From the NCBI RefSeq assembly GCF_019127135.1, contig NZ_JAHOEA010000009.1:19462-83461 (forward strand): a stretch of 64,000 nt of DNA, read 5' to 3'. Positions 8,070 through 17,009 of the stretch are shown here, in pieces. Position numbers and translations under genes: made by a program. Numbering within the stretch: the first letter of the stretch is position 1; each line of letters opens with the position of its first letter. The notes beneath the pieces are model-generated. The model saw nothing but the letters and a program-made list of their open reading frames with translations, was not told where the DNA came from and ran no database searches. The DNA is from Segatella copri (GTDB taxonomy: Bacteria; Bacteroidota; Bacteroidia; Bacteroidales; Bacteroidaceae).

Positions 8070-9731
8070 TTACTTTGTTTCTGGAACCAGGAACTTGTCT
8101 CCTGTTTGCTTAATAAGTTCCTTGGCATATTTCTCAGGATATCCAGGACGAACTGGGGTTGCACCCAATCCATAAGGAGTCTTCTCGAAACTGCCATCTT
8201 TCTTGGTTGGCTTGATAATCATATCATTATACTTCACTACCATGAACTGGAAGAGTTGTTGCCAGCGTGCCAGCATCTGCTGTGCCTTCTCAATACCATA
8301 ATCATTGAGATACTTGACGGCAGCCTGTGGATTCTGTGCATACAATTCCTGAGCCTTAGCCTCAACACCTGACTGAGCTGCAAAATAGCTATTATCCAGA
8401 CTGTCACGAACCTCTTTCAAAGTTGGGAACATCAGGCTGTAACGAGGATAAACCATATTGCTGGTCATATTGCACACCCAGTAAGCATTCTTGAAACTGA
8501 AGTTCACAGCATCTGCTCCCGGTGTATTATAACACTCAGGACGAACTGTAGAAGAACAGTAGATTGGTGTGAACGCTACCATATTGGCATCGTCATTACC
8601 AAACCAAAGAACACCGCCAATCTCTCTAGGCATCCATGAACGCATCTGGCTAACAAAAACAAAGCCACTCTGCTGTGTGCTGACAGGACGTTCGTTGAAG
8701 CACTGCTTGCCATCAACCTTAAACATCAATGGAGTTGGACGGTAAGGCATCTGCCAGATACCACCTCCGATATCATTGCCATCAGCTACAGAAAGAGGTG
8801 TACCCTCATAATGATCACGCATGCAAGCCTCAACATCTGCAACACTCACCTTCTTGTTAGGAACTACCCAAAGAGGCATATCCTTCGCATTAGGATCCTT
8901 TCCCAATGCCCAATCAAGATAAGGACTCATATCATAGAAATGATTCAAGAGAGCCCAAGCACGAGCATCACAGAAGCGACGGCCTGAGAAATCAGGCTTA
9001 GCATATGCCATTTTCCATGAGAAATCAGCATCCTTGCCCTGATACCAGCCCTTGCTGCGAGCAAAAGAAACGACATCCTTGGCATACATCACGTTTTTCT
9101 TGTCCTTCATATTGAACTTGCCTATGCGACTCTGGTTAGCATGTGCACAAACTGCATTATCAGGAATACGGAGAGCTACCCAAACCACACCCTTAGAGCC
9201 TGGTCCCTTGCCCATCATCTCCATAATCCAAGCTTCGTTCGGATCACAGATGGTAAAGGTTTCTCCTTCTGAATTATAGCCGTAAGTATTGGCGATGGTT
9301 GTCATCACTTTGATAGCCTCACGGGCAGTCTTACTGCGCTGCAGGGCAACATAGATGAGTGAACCATAGTCCATGATACCTGTAGAATCAGCCATCTCCT
9401 CACGTCCACCATAAGTAGTTTCACCGATGGTAACCTGCCATTCATTGATATTACCAATTACATTATAAGTTTCGGCAGCCTCCGGAATCTCACCATGATA
9501 TTTATTGGTATCCCAATCATAAATCTTACGCATCTCACCCTTAGCATGCTTACCGGCAGGAAAATGACAGAGATTTTGGAACATACCATAGTCATCGGCA
9601 CTATATGAACACATCACAGATCCATCTACCGATGCTTTTTTCCCTACTATAAAGTTGGTACATGCCTCAGCCTCAGAGACACTGCCCAACATAGCCACAG
9701 CCATTATGGCTGAAGCGAAAATCTTATTCAT
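8070..9731 (-). CDS. Secreted C69-family dipeptidase (Ntn hydrolase)
   Basis: A 553-aa protein. The start at 9731 (MNKIFASAIM) is chosen because a signal peptide begins there; a longer frame to 9785 would put a polar segment in front of it. The signal peptide runs to SEAEA and the next residue is Cys (CTNFIVGKKA), which in family C69 becomes the N-terminal nucleophile after processing. Further family features are MCSYSADDYGMF and the GEIPEA region. The enzyme should hydrolyse dipeptides in the periplasm or outside the cell. It stands alone, convergent with the rubrerythrin gene. Confidence 0.9.
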   Translation of the reverse strand: MNKIFASAIMAVAMLGSVSEAEACTNFIVGKKASVDGSVMCSYSADDYGMFQNLCHFPAGKHAKGEMRKIYDWDTNKYHGEIPEAAETYNVIGNINEWQVTIGETTYGGREEMADSTGIMDYGSLIYVALQRSKTAREAIKVMTTIANTYGYNSEGETFTICDPNEAWIMEMMGKGPGSKGVVWVALRIPDNAVCAHANQSRIGKFNMKDKKNVMYAKDVVSFARSKGWYQGKDADFSWKMAYAKPDFSGRRFCDARAWALLNHFYDMSPYLDWALGKDPNAKDMPLWVVPNKKVSVADVEACMRDHYEGTPLSVADGNDIGGGIWQMPYRPTPLMFKVDGKQCFNERPVSTQQSGFVFVSQMRSWMPREIGGVLWFGNDDANMVAFTPIYCSSTVRPECYNTPGADAVNFSFKNAYWVCNMTSNMVYPRYSLMFPTLKEVRDSLDNSYFAAQSGVEAKAQELYAQNPQAAVKYLNDYGIEKAQQMLARWQQLFQFMVVKYNDMIIKPTKKDGSFEKTPYGLGATPVRPGYPEKYAKELIKQTGDKFLVPETK

Positions 9732-9756
9732 AAATATACCTTTATTAATATAGAAT

Positions 9757-9785
9757 GTGGAGTTAGAAAAGTCTCCTAACTCCAC
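9757..9785 (-). terminator. Hairpin between nadC and the dipeptidase gene
   Basis: Perfect 10-bp arms GTGGAGTTAG (9757-9766) and CTAACTCCAC (9776-9785) around a 9-base loop. It lies after nadC in the direction of transcription and just upstream of the dipeptidase start. No strong T run follows. Confidence 0.5.
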
Positions 9786-9863
9786 AAAATTATTTCAGAA
9801 AAACAAAGAGAAAAGCATTTGAATTCTTCACTCTTCCCTCTTCACTCTTCACTTAAATCACTC

Positions 9864-10715
9864 TTAATCGCAAGCCTTGAAACTCATATCCAAGCCCTTC
9901 ACACTATGTGTCAAGGCACCAACAGAGATGAAATCAACTCCCTGCTCTGCATAATCGCGAATCGTATCGTAAGTGATACCGCCAGAAGACTCAGTCTCAT
10001 ACTTACCAGCAATGATGTCTACTGCCTTCTTTGTATCAGGCACAGAGAAATTATCAAGCATAATACGATTTACACCACCATGCTTCAAAACCTGATCAAG
10101 TTCATCGAAACTGCGCACCTCGATTTCAATCTTGAGATCAAGACCCTTTTCTTTGAGATATGCATGACAGCGGTCGATTGCATTGTCGATGCCACCGGCG
10201 AAATCGATATGATTATCTTTCAAGAGAATCATATCAAAAAGACCGATACGATGGTTCATACCACCACCTATCTTAACAGCCTGCTTCTCCAACATGCGAA
10301 GACCTGGAGTTGTCTTACGGGTATCAAGGATATGTGTCTTTGTACCCTCAAGACGCTTTACATACTTAGCTGTCATAGTAGCAATGCCACTCATACGCTG
10401 CATGATATTGAGCATCAAACGCTCTGTCTGGAGCAAAGAACGAGTCTTACCCTCTACAATCATTGCAATGTCACCCTTCTTAACATGGGTACCATCCTGG
10501 AGCAACACCTCTACCTTCATTGTAGGATCGAAACGGGCAAATACCTTTTTTGCCATTTCAACACCAGCCAACACGCCATCTTCCTTGATAAGCAAGTGGC
10601 TCTTACCCATGGCGTCTTCTGGGATACAACACAAGGTTGTATGGTCGCCATCACCGATATCCTCAGCAAATGCCAAGTCTATCAACTTGTCTTCTAATTG
10701 ATCTACGCTTAACAT
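9864..10715 (-). CDS. nadC: Nicotinate-nucleotide pyrophosphorylase (carboxylating)
   Basis: A 283-aa quinolinate phosphoribosyltransferase. It converts quinolinate and PRPP to nicotinate mononucleotide, CO2 and PPi in NAD synthesis. Family motifs are EDIGDGDHTT near residue 17, RTLL-type contacts at LQTERLMLNIMQRMSGIAT, the DTRKTTPGLRMLEKQAV signature and MLDNFSVPD. The length is normal. It is the last gene of the ileS-dksA-lspA-DUF4296 group. nadE lies about 7 kb away on the same strand, so two NAD synthesis steps are in this window, although nadA and nadB are not. Confidence 0.93.
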   Translation of the reverse strand: MLSVDQLEDKLIDLAFAEDIGDGDHTTLCCIPEDAMGKSHLLIKEDGVLAGVEMAKKVFARFDPTMKVEVLLQDGTHVKKGDIAMIVEGKTRSLLQTERLMLNIMQRMSGIATMTAKYVKRLEGTKTHILDTRKTTPGLRMLEKQAVKIGGGMNHRIGLFDMILLKDNHIDFAGGIDNAIDRCHAYLKEKGLDLKIEIEVRSFDELDQVLKHGGVNRIMLDNFSVPDTKKAVDIIAGKYETESSGGITYDTIRDYAEQGVDFISVGALTHSVKGLDMSFKACD

Positions 10716-10781
10716 ATTATTAATGTTTATTTTTAATGTTTATTGTTTACTCTGTAAATGTTAACCATTAACTATTAACTG

Positions 10782-11003
10782 TCAACTATTAATTCTCTTC
10801 CCGTTCCAAAAGGCACGACGGATTCCTTCTTCATCGAATTCCACTCTGATCTCTCCTCCTAACCATTCGGTCATCGGAAGTTCATTGCGAAACTCATAGT
10901 AGTTTACTACCCTATCCTCTACGATTTCTACTACTGCCTGCTCTAGTCTTGTACCATCAGGCAAATGTACCACATGGGCACCACATCGTCTCATATCTAT
11001 CAT
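10782..11003 (-). CDS. Small conserved-looking protein of unknown function
   Basis: A 73-aa acidic/basic protein starting MIDMRRCGAHVVHLPDG. It has no signal peptide or membrane segment. Alternating hydrophobic residues suggest a small beta-rich fold (VVEIVEDRVVNYYEF, EWLGGEIRVEF). It sits 31 bp after the DUF4296 lipoprotein gene and 66 bp before nadC, all on one strand, so it is probably translated from the same mRNA. I do not recognise the family. Confidence 0.7.
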   Translation of the reverse strand: MIDMRRCGAHVVHLPDGTRLEQAVVEIVEDRVVNYYEFRNELPMTEWLGGEIRVEFDEEGIRRAFWNGKRINS

Positions 11004-11034
11004 ATACGTTCGGTATAAATCTGATATATCCAGA

Positions 11035-11994
11035 CTAATTACTCTTCAGTTGGATGGGTTTATCAGGCATAGGAACCGGTGCACTTGTTGGAGGCATTGG
11101 AGTTCCAACCGGACGTGCAGGAACACTTGGACCAGGTATGCGGGTCTTACGGGCTGTATCTACTTTTGATGAATCAGAAGATGTTGCTGATGAAGATGCC
11201 GGCGCCACCTTCTTAGGATGCATACGAATAAGACGAATCTTGTTGACAAACATCAGTTTGAGAGTTGTCATAGAACCGGCATCAGAACTGAAGCCTCCCT
11301 CATTCAGCATGAAGAATCCCTTGACGCACTTAATTCCAAGACTGTCATTATCAGCGAGTTCCACACTATAGTGCTGAGCACTCTGAATATGAATTACAGT
11401 CTGTGCTACACTATCGTTCTTAAACTGTACAGCCAGTAAAGCAACACCATCGCGCATACCATCTTGGAAGATAAACTGCGACTCAAAATCAAGTCGGAAC
11501 CGGTCACCCTTATGGAAAGCAGTATCAGCTTCAATCTTGAAACTGCGACTGTTGAAACCAGCATCTGTCGAGAATACCATTGAAGTAGCCTCTTTCCAGA
11601 TATTGGCAGTATCGCCTACAGAAGTAAGATTGTCAAAATCACTATTTCCAGCACTATTTCCACCCAAAGCAACCGCCTCTTTATCCAATCTTTCAGCCAG
11701 ATCCTTATACACATCATGCAGCAACTCTGTATGGCGCATGTAATAAACCATCGAACTGTCGAAGTCAGCCGACGTGACATCATGTTTCTTAAGTACTGCC
11801 TCGCGATAAGCCAGGCTATTCTTCTCACTACCACCATCTTCACTCTGAGCCATAGCAAGAGCGATGTGATAATCGAACAGAATATCTGTCATCTTACCTT
11901 TAGAGAGTACATCTCTTGGAAGCGAAGGCTTACAAGAAGCGAAAGCTGCGCAAAAGCCTACTATCAAACAGAGATAAAGAAAAGCTTTCTTCAT
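11035..11994 (-). CDS. DUF4296 lipoprotein
   Basis: A 319-aa protein with signal peptide and lipobox FASC (acylated Cys near residue 20). The following segment (LPRDVLSKGKMTDILFDYHIALAMAQ region) matches my recollection of the DUF4296 family of Bacteroidota, which is of unknown function. The C-terminus is a long Ser/Pro/Ala-rich low-complexity tail (VPARPVGTPMPPTSAPVPMP), probably disordered. The start is 2 bases after the lspA stop, so the lipoprotein and the enzyme that would cut its signal peptide are translationally adjacent. Confidence 0.82.
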   Translation of the reverse strand: MKKAFLYLCLIVGFCAAFASCKPSLPRDVLSKGKMTDILFDYHIALAMAQSEDGGSEKNSLAYREAVLKKHDVTSADFDSSMVYYMRHTELLHDVYKDLAERLDKEAVALGGNSAGNSDFDNLTSVGDTANIWKEATSMVFSTDAGFNSRSFKIEADTAFHKGDRFRLDFESQFIFQDGMRDGVALLAVQFKNDSVAQTVIHIQSAQHYSVELADNDSLGIKCVKGFFMLNEGGFSSDAGSMTTLKLMFVNKIRLIRMHPKKVAPASSSATSSDSSKVDTARKTRIPGPSVPARPVGTPMPPTSAPVPMPDKPIQLKSN

Positions 11995-11996
11995 GA

Positions 11997-12713
11997 TTAC
12001 TTGTCCTCCTTATTTTCTTGAGATTCTGACTTTTTCTTTTCTTCAGCAGTTTCTACAGAAGAAGCGTCTTTAACACCAATCTTCTTATCACCACCTCCGA
12101 GGGCTTCCAGTTCTTTTCTACAGAAAAGCAAGAGAGATATAATGCCGACTGATACACAGGAATCTGCAAAATTAAATACAGGATCGAAAAATGTACCATG
12201 CTGTCCACCCCAGAAAGGGAACCATTCAGGCCAGGTGTAGGTAAAGAACGGAAATCTGAACATATCTACCACCTTGCCCATAAGTACGGGTGCATAGCCC
12301 TCACCGAAAGGCACGAGATAAGATACATAATAAGGTGATGCACCGGTAAAGATGAGTCCGTAGAAGATGGAATCAATCATATTGCCGATTGCACCCGTCA
12401 GAACCAGCGACACCAGAATGATGTATAACAGGCGATAGGTACCACGCTTAATGATGCGATGCAGATAAATGCTCAACGCACAGATGGCTACCAGGCGCAA
12501 CAGACTTAGCCAGAACTTGCCGATAAACGACATGCCCCAAGCCATTCCGTTGTTCTCAACAAACTCGATATAAAACCAATCAGTAACACGAACAGACTCG
12601 CCAAGGCAAAAATGGGTCTTGATGTACACCTTGATAATCTGATCGATAACAAGAAGCACAACCACCATTGCCGTGACGAGCCATCCGATTTTAATTTTAC
12701 TTGTTTTCTCCAT
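11997..12713 (-). CDS. lspA: Lipoprotein signal peptidase (signal peptidase II)
   Basis: A 238-aa inner-membrane aspartyl protease that cleaves prolipoproteins before the lipid-modified Cys. Four membrane segments are visible. The catalytic aspartates lie in GNMIDSIFYG and in FNFADSCVSVGI, and the conserved ENNGMAWG segment follows the first helix. It is longer than the E. coli enzyme (164 aa) because of inserted loops (FPFFTYTWPEWFPFWGG) and a Lys/Glu-rich cytoplasmic tail of about 30 residues. It lies 3 bases after the DksA-like gene in one operon. Confidence 0.95.
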   Translation of the reverse strand: MEKTSKIKIGWLVTAMVVVLLVIDQIIKVYIKTHFCLGESVRVTDWFYIEFVENNGMAWGMSFIGKFWLSLLRLVAICALSIYLHRIIKRGTYRLLYIILVSLVLTGAIGNMIDSIFYGLIFTGASPYYVSYLVPFGEGYAPVLMGKVVDMFRFPFFTYTWPEWFPFWGGQHGTFFDPVFNFADSCVSVGIISLLLFCRKELEALGGGDKKIGVKDASSVETAEEKKKSESQENKEDK

Positions 12714-12716
12714 TTA

Positions 12717-13100
12717 TTATTTCTTTCTAGCCTCCTTAGAAGCTACACTCAAAGTGGCATGAGGTACAGCACGCAAACGCTCCTTAGGAATCAACTCGCC
12801 TGTTTCGCGGTCAATACCATAGGTCTTGTTCTGGATACGAACCAAAGCTGCTTCCAATCCCTTGATGAACTTCTGCTGACGCTGGGCCATCTGGATGATT
12901 TCTTCCTTGCTTTGTGCTTCACTACCCTCTTCAAGAGCCTTGTAGGTTGGTGATGTATCTACCACATCATTACTGTCTGAGTGGTTCAGCTGAGCCATAC
13001 AATCATGATAAGTCTGCTTTGCCACCTTCAATTTCTCATCAATGATAGCGCGGAACTCCTCGAGCTCCTGATCGCTATAACGTAGTTTTTCGTTAGCCAT
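12717..13100 (-). CDS. TraR/DksA-family RNA polymerase-binding regulator lacking zinc cysteines
   Basis: A 127-aa protein with the DksA plan: an N-terminal coiled coil with an acidic tip (NDVVDTS, D45 and D48, the DxxD pattern needed by DksA) and a C-terminal globular domain (YGIDRETGELIPKERLRAVP). All four zinc-ligand positions are substituted: D97, T100, S118 and S121 replace Cys. DksA proteins bind the RNA polymerase secondary channel and potentiate ppGpp. A cysteine-free fold is known in some family members and would make the protein insensitive to thiol oxidation. It is placed between ileS and lspA, a conserved Bacteroidota neighbourhood. Confidence 0.88.
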   Translation of the reverse strand: MANEKLRYSDQELEEFRAIIDEKLKVAKQTYHDCMAQLNHSDSNDVVDTSPTYKALEEGSEAQSKEEIIQMAQRQQKFIKGLEAALVRIQNKTYGIDRETGELIPKERLRAVPHATLSVASKEARKK

Positions 13101-13152
13101 AGATGTTATCTATTATGTTATTTGTTAATGTTTTTAGGAAATAAGGGCTAGA

Positions 13153-13203
13153 AAGTTAGAAGCAAGTAGTTTGGAAATGCTCCTAACTCCTAACTTCTAA
13201 CTT
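13153..13203 (-). terminator. Hairpin after ileS
   Basis: Arms AAGTTAGAAG (13153-13162) and CTTCTAACTT (13194-13203) are perfect over 10 bp. The loop also contains TCCTAACTCCTAAC. It lies within 10 bp of the ileS stop and 50 bp upstream of the dksA-like start, so partial read-through into the dksA-lspA operon is possible. Confidence 0.5.
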
Positions 13204-13211
13204 CTAACTAT

Positions 13212-16200
13212 TTAATTCTTTTCTACGAGAATGTTCAACTTAAAGTCATCAAACTCGGTTTCAACACCTGCGTTGTCGCCGATTTCGATACTGTCTGCCA
13301 ATACCTGACCCTTGATGTAGTCGCCGAATGCCTCGATGGCTGCGTTAGTATCCTCATTAGAAGCCACAGTCACCTTGATACGGTCGGTAATCTCCAAGCC
13401 AGTTTCCTTACGGAGGTTCTGGATACGGTTAATCAACTCACGAGCCATACCCTCCTTCTTCAATTCTGGGGTCAACTCTACCTCAAGTGCCACGGTCAGA
13501 TTGCCATCGTTAGAAACGAGCCATCCTGGAATATCCTCTGAGATAATCTCCACGTCGGCTACCTCTACCACGGCTTCCTGGCCGTCAATATTCAATGTGA
13601 TGTTGCCTGCCTTCTCGAAGGCTGCAATCTGGTCCTGATTGAGTGCTGACATCTGGGCAGCAACACCCTTCATCAGCTTGCCGAACTTCTTACCCATCAC
13701 TCTAAAGTTACACTTCACCTTCTTTACGAGAATGCCCTGACCCTCAATGAAGTTAACCTCCTTTACGTTCACCTCGTTCTTCAACAGTCCGGCTACTGCC
13801 TCGATGTGTGCCTTCTGGGTTGCATCTACGGCAGGAATCATAATCTGCTGGAGTGGCTGACGAACCTTGATGTTCACCTTGCGGCGCAATGCCAATACCA
13901 TAGAAGTAATCTTCTGGGCGATGGCCATACGCTCCTCCAAGTCGGCATCAATAGCTGTCTCATCAGCTACAGGGAACTTGTCAAGGTGTACGCTCTCCAA
14001 CTCACCGCCCAAGTCGTGATACAACTCGTCTGCATAGAATGGAGCGAATGGAGCCAAGAGTTTAGCCACTGTCATCAAACAGGTATAGAGAGTCTGGTAA
14101 GCACTCAACTTATCCTCACTCATCTCCTTACCCCAGAAACGTTTACGGTTCAGACGAACGTACCAGTTAGAGAGGTCATCGTTGACGAAAGCATCGATGA
14201 GACGGCCTGCGCGGGTTGGATCGTAGCCAGCCAACTCTCTGTCAACGCCCTTGATGAGGGTATTGAGTGAAGAGAGAATCCAGCGGTCAATCTCTGGGCG
14301 CTTCTCAAATGGCACCTGAGCAGCCTCTGCATCGAAACCATCTACATTAGCGTAGAGGGCGAAGAAGCTGTAGGTATTATATAAGGTACCGAAGAACTTG
14401 CGACGGGTCTCATCCACACCGTTAGGGTCGAACTTCAGGTTGTCCCAAGGCTCGCTGTTGGTCATCATATAGAAACGAACAGGGTCGGCACCATACTTAT
14501 CGATCATCTCGAATGGGTTGGTTACGTTACCCACATGCTTACTCATCTTGTTACCCTTGGCATCGAGGACGAGACCAGAAGAGATAACGTTCTTGAAGGC
14601 TACGCTATCAAATACCATGGTAGCGATGGCGTGCAGGGTGAAGAACCATCCACGGGTCTGATCCACGCCCTCGTTGATGAAGTCGGCTGGATAGAACTTA
14701 GGAGGAATAGCATATCCCTCGTAGGTACTATGGATAAGTGCGTCGCGGTCTGCCTCTGAACCATGGGCCATTTCTCCCTCGAATGGGTAGTGGAGCTGGG
14801 CATAAGGCATTGAACCAGAATCGAACCAAACGTCAATCAGGTCGCTCTCACGATACATTGGCTTGCCCTCCTCGTTAACCAATACAATCTTGTCAACGTA
14901 TGGACGGTGGAGGTCAATCTTATCATAGTTCTCCTGACTGTAGTCGCCAGGAACGAAACCATTCTCCTTCAATGGGTTGCTCTGCATGATGCCGGCAGCC
15001 ACAGACTTCTCGATTTCAGCATAGAGTTCCTCAAGACTGCCGATACACTTCTCGCCACGGTTCTCATCACGCCAGATTGGCAATGGAGTTCCCCAGAAGC
15101 GTGAACGTGAAAGGTTCCAGTCGTTCAGGTTCTCGAGCCAGTTGCCGAAACGTCCTGTACCGGTGCTCTCAGGCTGCCAGTTGATGGTCTTGTTCAATTC
15201 TACCATGCGCTCCTTGCGGGCGGTATCCTTGATAAACCAGCTATCCAATGGGTAGTAGAGGATAGGCTTGTCGGTACGCCAGCAGTGAGGATAGTTGTGA
15301 ACATGCTTCTCGCTCTTGAAAGCCTTGCCCTCCTGCTTCAACTCGTAGCAGAGTACGATGTTCAGGTCTTCTGCCTTATCAGAAGCCTTCTTGTCCCAAA
15401 CACCATCCACATTAAACTGTGGGTCGTAGGCATTCTTCACGTAGTCGCCTGCATGATGAGCGTATGCCTCCTTGTTGACGCAAGCGCTTACGAAGTTGGC
15501 ATCGAGGTCTTCGATGAGATAGAACTTACCCTGGAGGTCAACCATTGGGCGGGTCTCACCCTTCTTATTAATAAGGTAGAGCGCTGGGATGTTGGCATCC
15601 TTAGCCACCTTGGCATCATCGGCACCGAATGTAGGAGCGATGTGAACGATACCAGTACCGTCATCGGTAGTAACATAGTCGCCGAGGATTACACGGAAAG
15701 CCTCACTCTCCATCTCGACGAACTGATCGCGACCATCCTCAGAAGCGAATACCTTCTCAGGATGAGCAGCTGCATATTCTGTAACGAAAGCTGGTGCGAA
15801 GAGATCAACCTTCTCGCATGGCTTTACCCAAGGAAGGAGCTGCTCGTAGTGCAAGCCTTCGAGGTCTGTACCCTTCATGTGGTCGATAATGCGCCAAGGG
15901 CACTGCTTCTTCTCCTTGTCGAATGGCAGGAGATTGCCTTCCTTGCACTCCTGGTCCGCCTTCAGATATGAACCTACCAGAGCCTCAGCCATCACGAGTG
16001 TCATAGGCTCGCCATTGTAGAGGTTATAGGTCTCGATGGCTACATAGTCAATCTTAGGACCTACACAGAGAGCCACGTTAGATGGCAAAGTCCATGGTGT
16101 AGTGGTCCATGCGATGAAGTATGGCTTGCCCCACTTGGTCCACTCTGCCTTAGGATCCTTGATGAGGAACTGGGCTGTGGTGGTGAGGTCCTTAACATCG

Positions 16201-16823
16201 CGATAGCAGCCAGGCTGGTTCAACTCGTGAGAGCTCAAGCCTGTACCTGCACCTGGAGAGTATGGCTGGATGGTGTAACCCTTGTAGAGCAACCCCTTGT
16301 TGTAGAGCTGCTTGAGGAGCCACCAGAGAGTCTCGATATACTTGTTATCGTAGGTGATATAAGGATGATCGAGATCAACGAAATAACCCATCTTCTCGGT
16401 TAACTCGCGCCATTCAGCTGTGAACTTCATCACGTTCTCGCGACACTTGTGGTTGTAATCCTCAGTAGAGATATACTTCTCTGAAGCCTTGTTGTCGATA
16501 TCCTTCTTGGTGATGCCGAGTTCCTTCTCGACACCGAGTTCAACAGGAAGTCCGTGGGTATCCCATCCCGCCTTGCGGTGAACCTGGAATCCCTTCATGG
16601 TCTTGTATCTATTGAATGTATCCTTGATACTACGGGCCAACACATGGTGAATACCAGGATGACCATTAGCAGATGGAGGTCCCTCGAAGAAGATAAACTG
16701 AGGGCAGCCTTCACGCTCGTCGATAGACTTGTGGAAGATATCATTCTTCTCCCACGCTGCGAGTACGTCATTGTTGGTCTGTGTCAGATTCAGACCATTA
16801 TGCTCGGCAAATTTCTTAGCCAT
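13212..16823 (-). CDS. ileS: Isoleucyl-tRNA synthetase, IleRS2 type with GIHH signature
   Basis: A 1203-aa class I synthetase that charges tRNA-Ile. The length and C-terminal domains (a long region after the anticodon-binding domain with no terminal zinc Cys pair) fit the eukaryote-like IleRS2 group, which tolerates mupirocin. The HIGH signature at residues 57-60 reads GIHH (context ANGHPGIHHVLARSIKD) instead of HxGH. The KMSKS loop reads KMSKH at 759-763. The CP1 editing domain is present (TTTPWTLPSN, DDGTGIVHIAPTFGADD). The start is fixed by a promoter at 16861-16892. See findings. Confidence 0.97.
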   Translation of the reverse strand: MAKKFAEHNGLNLTQTNNDVLAAWEKNDIFHKSIDEREGCPQFIFFEGPPSANGHPGIHHVLARSIKDTFNRYKTMKGFQVHRKAGWDTHGLPVELGVEKELGITKKDIDNKASEKYISTEDYNHKCRENVMKFTAEWRELTEKMGYFVDLDHPYITYDNKYIETLWWLLKQLYNKGLLYKGYTIQPYSPGAGTGLSSHELNQPGCYRDVKDLTTTAQFLIKDPKAEWTKWGKPYFIAWTTTPWTLPSNVALCVGPKIDYVAIETYNLYNGEPMTLVMAEALVGSYLKADQECKEGNLLPFDKEKKQCPWRIIDHMKGTDLEGLHYEQLLPWVKPCEKVDLFAPAFVTEYAAAHPEKVFASEDGRDQFVEMESEAFRVILGDYVTTDDGTGIVHIAPTFGADDAKVAKDANIPALYLINKKGETRPMVDLQGKFYLIEDLDANFVSACVNKEAYAHHAGDYVKNAYDPQFNVDGVWDKKASDKAEDLNIVLCYELKQEGKAFKSEKHVHNYPHCWRTDKPILYYPLDSWFIKDTARKERMVELNKTINWQPESTGTGRFGNWLENLNDWNLSRSRFWGTPLPIWRDENRGEKCIGSLEELYAEIEKSVAAGIMQSNPLKENGFVPGDYSQENYDKIDLHRPYVDKIVLVNEEGKPMYRESDLIDVWFDSGSMPYAQLHYPFEGEMAHGSEADRDALIHSTYEGYAIPPKFYPADFINEGVDQTRGWFFTLHAIATMVFDSVAFKNVISSGLVLDAKGNKMSKHVGNVTNPFEMIDKYGADPVRFYMMTNSEPWDNLKFDPNGVDETRRKFFGTLYNTYSFFALYANVDGFDAEAAQVPFEKRPEIDRWILSSLNTLIKGVDRELAGYDPTRAGRLIDAFVNDDLSNWYVRLNRKRFWGKEMSEDKLSAYQTLYTCLMTVAKLLAPFAPFYADELYHDLGGELESVHLDKFPVADETAIDADLEERMAIAQKITSMVLALRRKVNIKVRQPLQQIMIPAVDATQKAHIEAVAGLLKNEVNVKEVNFIEGQGILVKKVKCNFRVMGKKFGKLMKGVAAQMSALNQDQIAAFEKAGNITLNIDGQEAVVEVADVEIISEDIPGWLVSNDGNLTVALEVELTPELKKEGMARELINRIQNLRKETGLEITDRIKVTVASNEDTNAAIEAFGDYIKGQVLADSIEIGDNAGVETEFDDFKLNILVEKN

Positions 16824-16860
16824 ATTATCTTATATTTTTATAATGTTTTTACTTTTGGGC

Positions 16861-16892
16861 GCAAAGTTACAAAAAAAATATGTTTTACCCAA
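16861..16892 (-). promoter_or_regulatory. Promoter of ileS
   Basis: On the minus strand, TTG (16890-16892), a 20-base spacer, then TAACTTTGC (16861-16869). Full consensus, 37 bp before the start codon. Confidence 0.85.
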
Positions 16893-16932
16893 AAATAGAA
16901 AGACTTTTTATATAATTATTTTATTATAAACA

Positions 16933-16975
16933 AAAAAGTTAGGAGTTGGAACAGCACCCCGACTCCTAACTTTTT
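16933..16975 (-). terminator. Terminator of nadE
   Basis: A perfect 14-bp stem AAAAAGTTAGGAGT / ACTCCTAACTTTTT with a 15-base loop. The minus-strand 3' arm ends in TTTTT, so it ends the smr-nadE transcript before the ileS promoter. Confidence 0.85.
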
Positions 16976-17009
16976 ATTTCCCGTTTTATTAAAACTTCGC
17001 TGCCATGTA

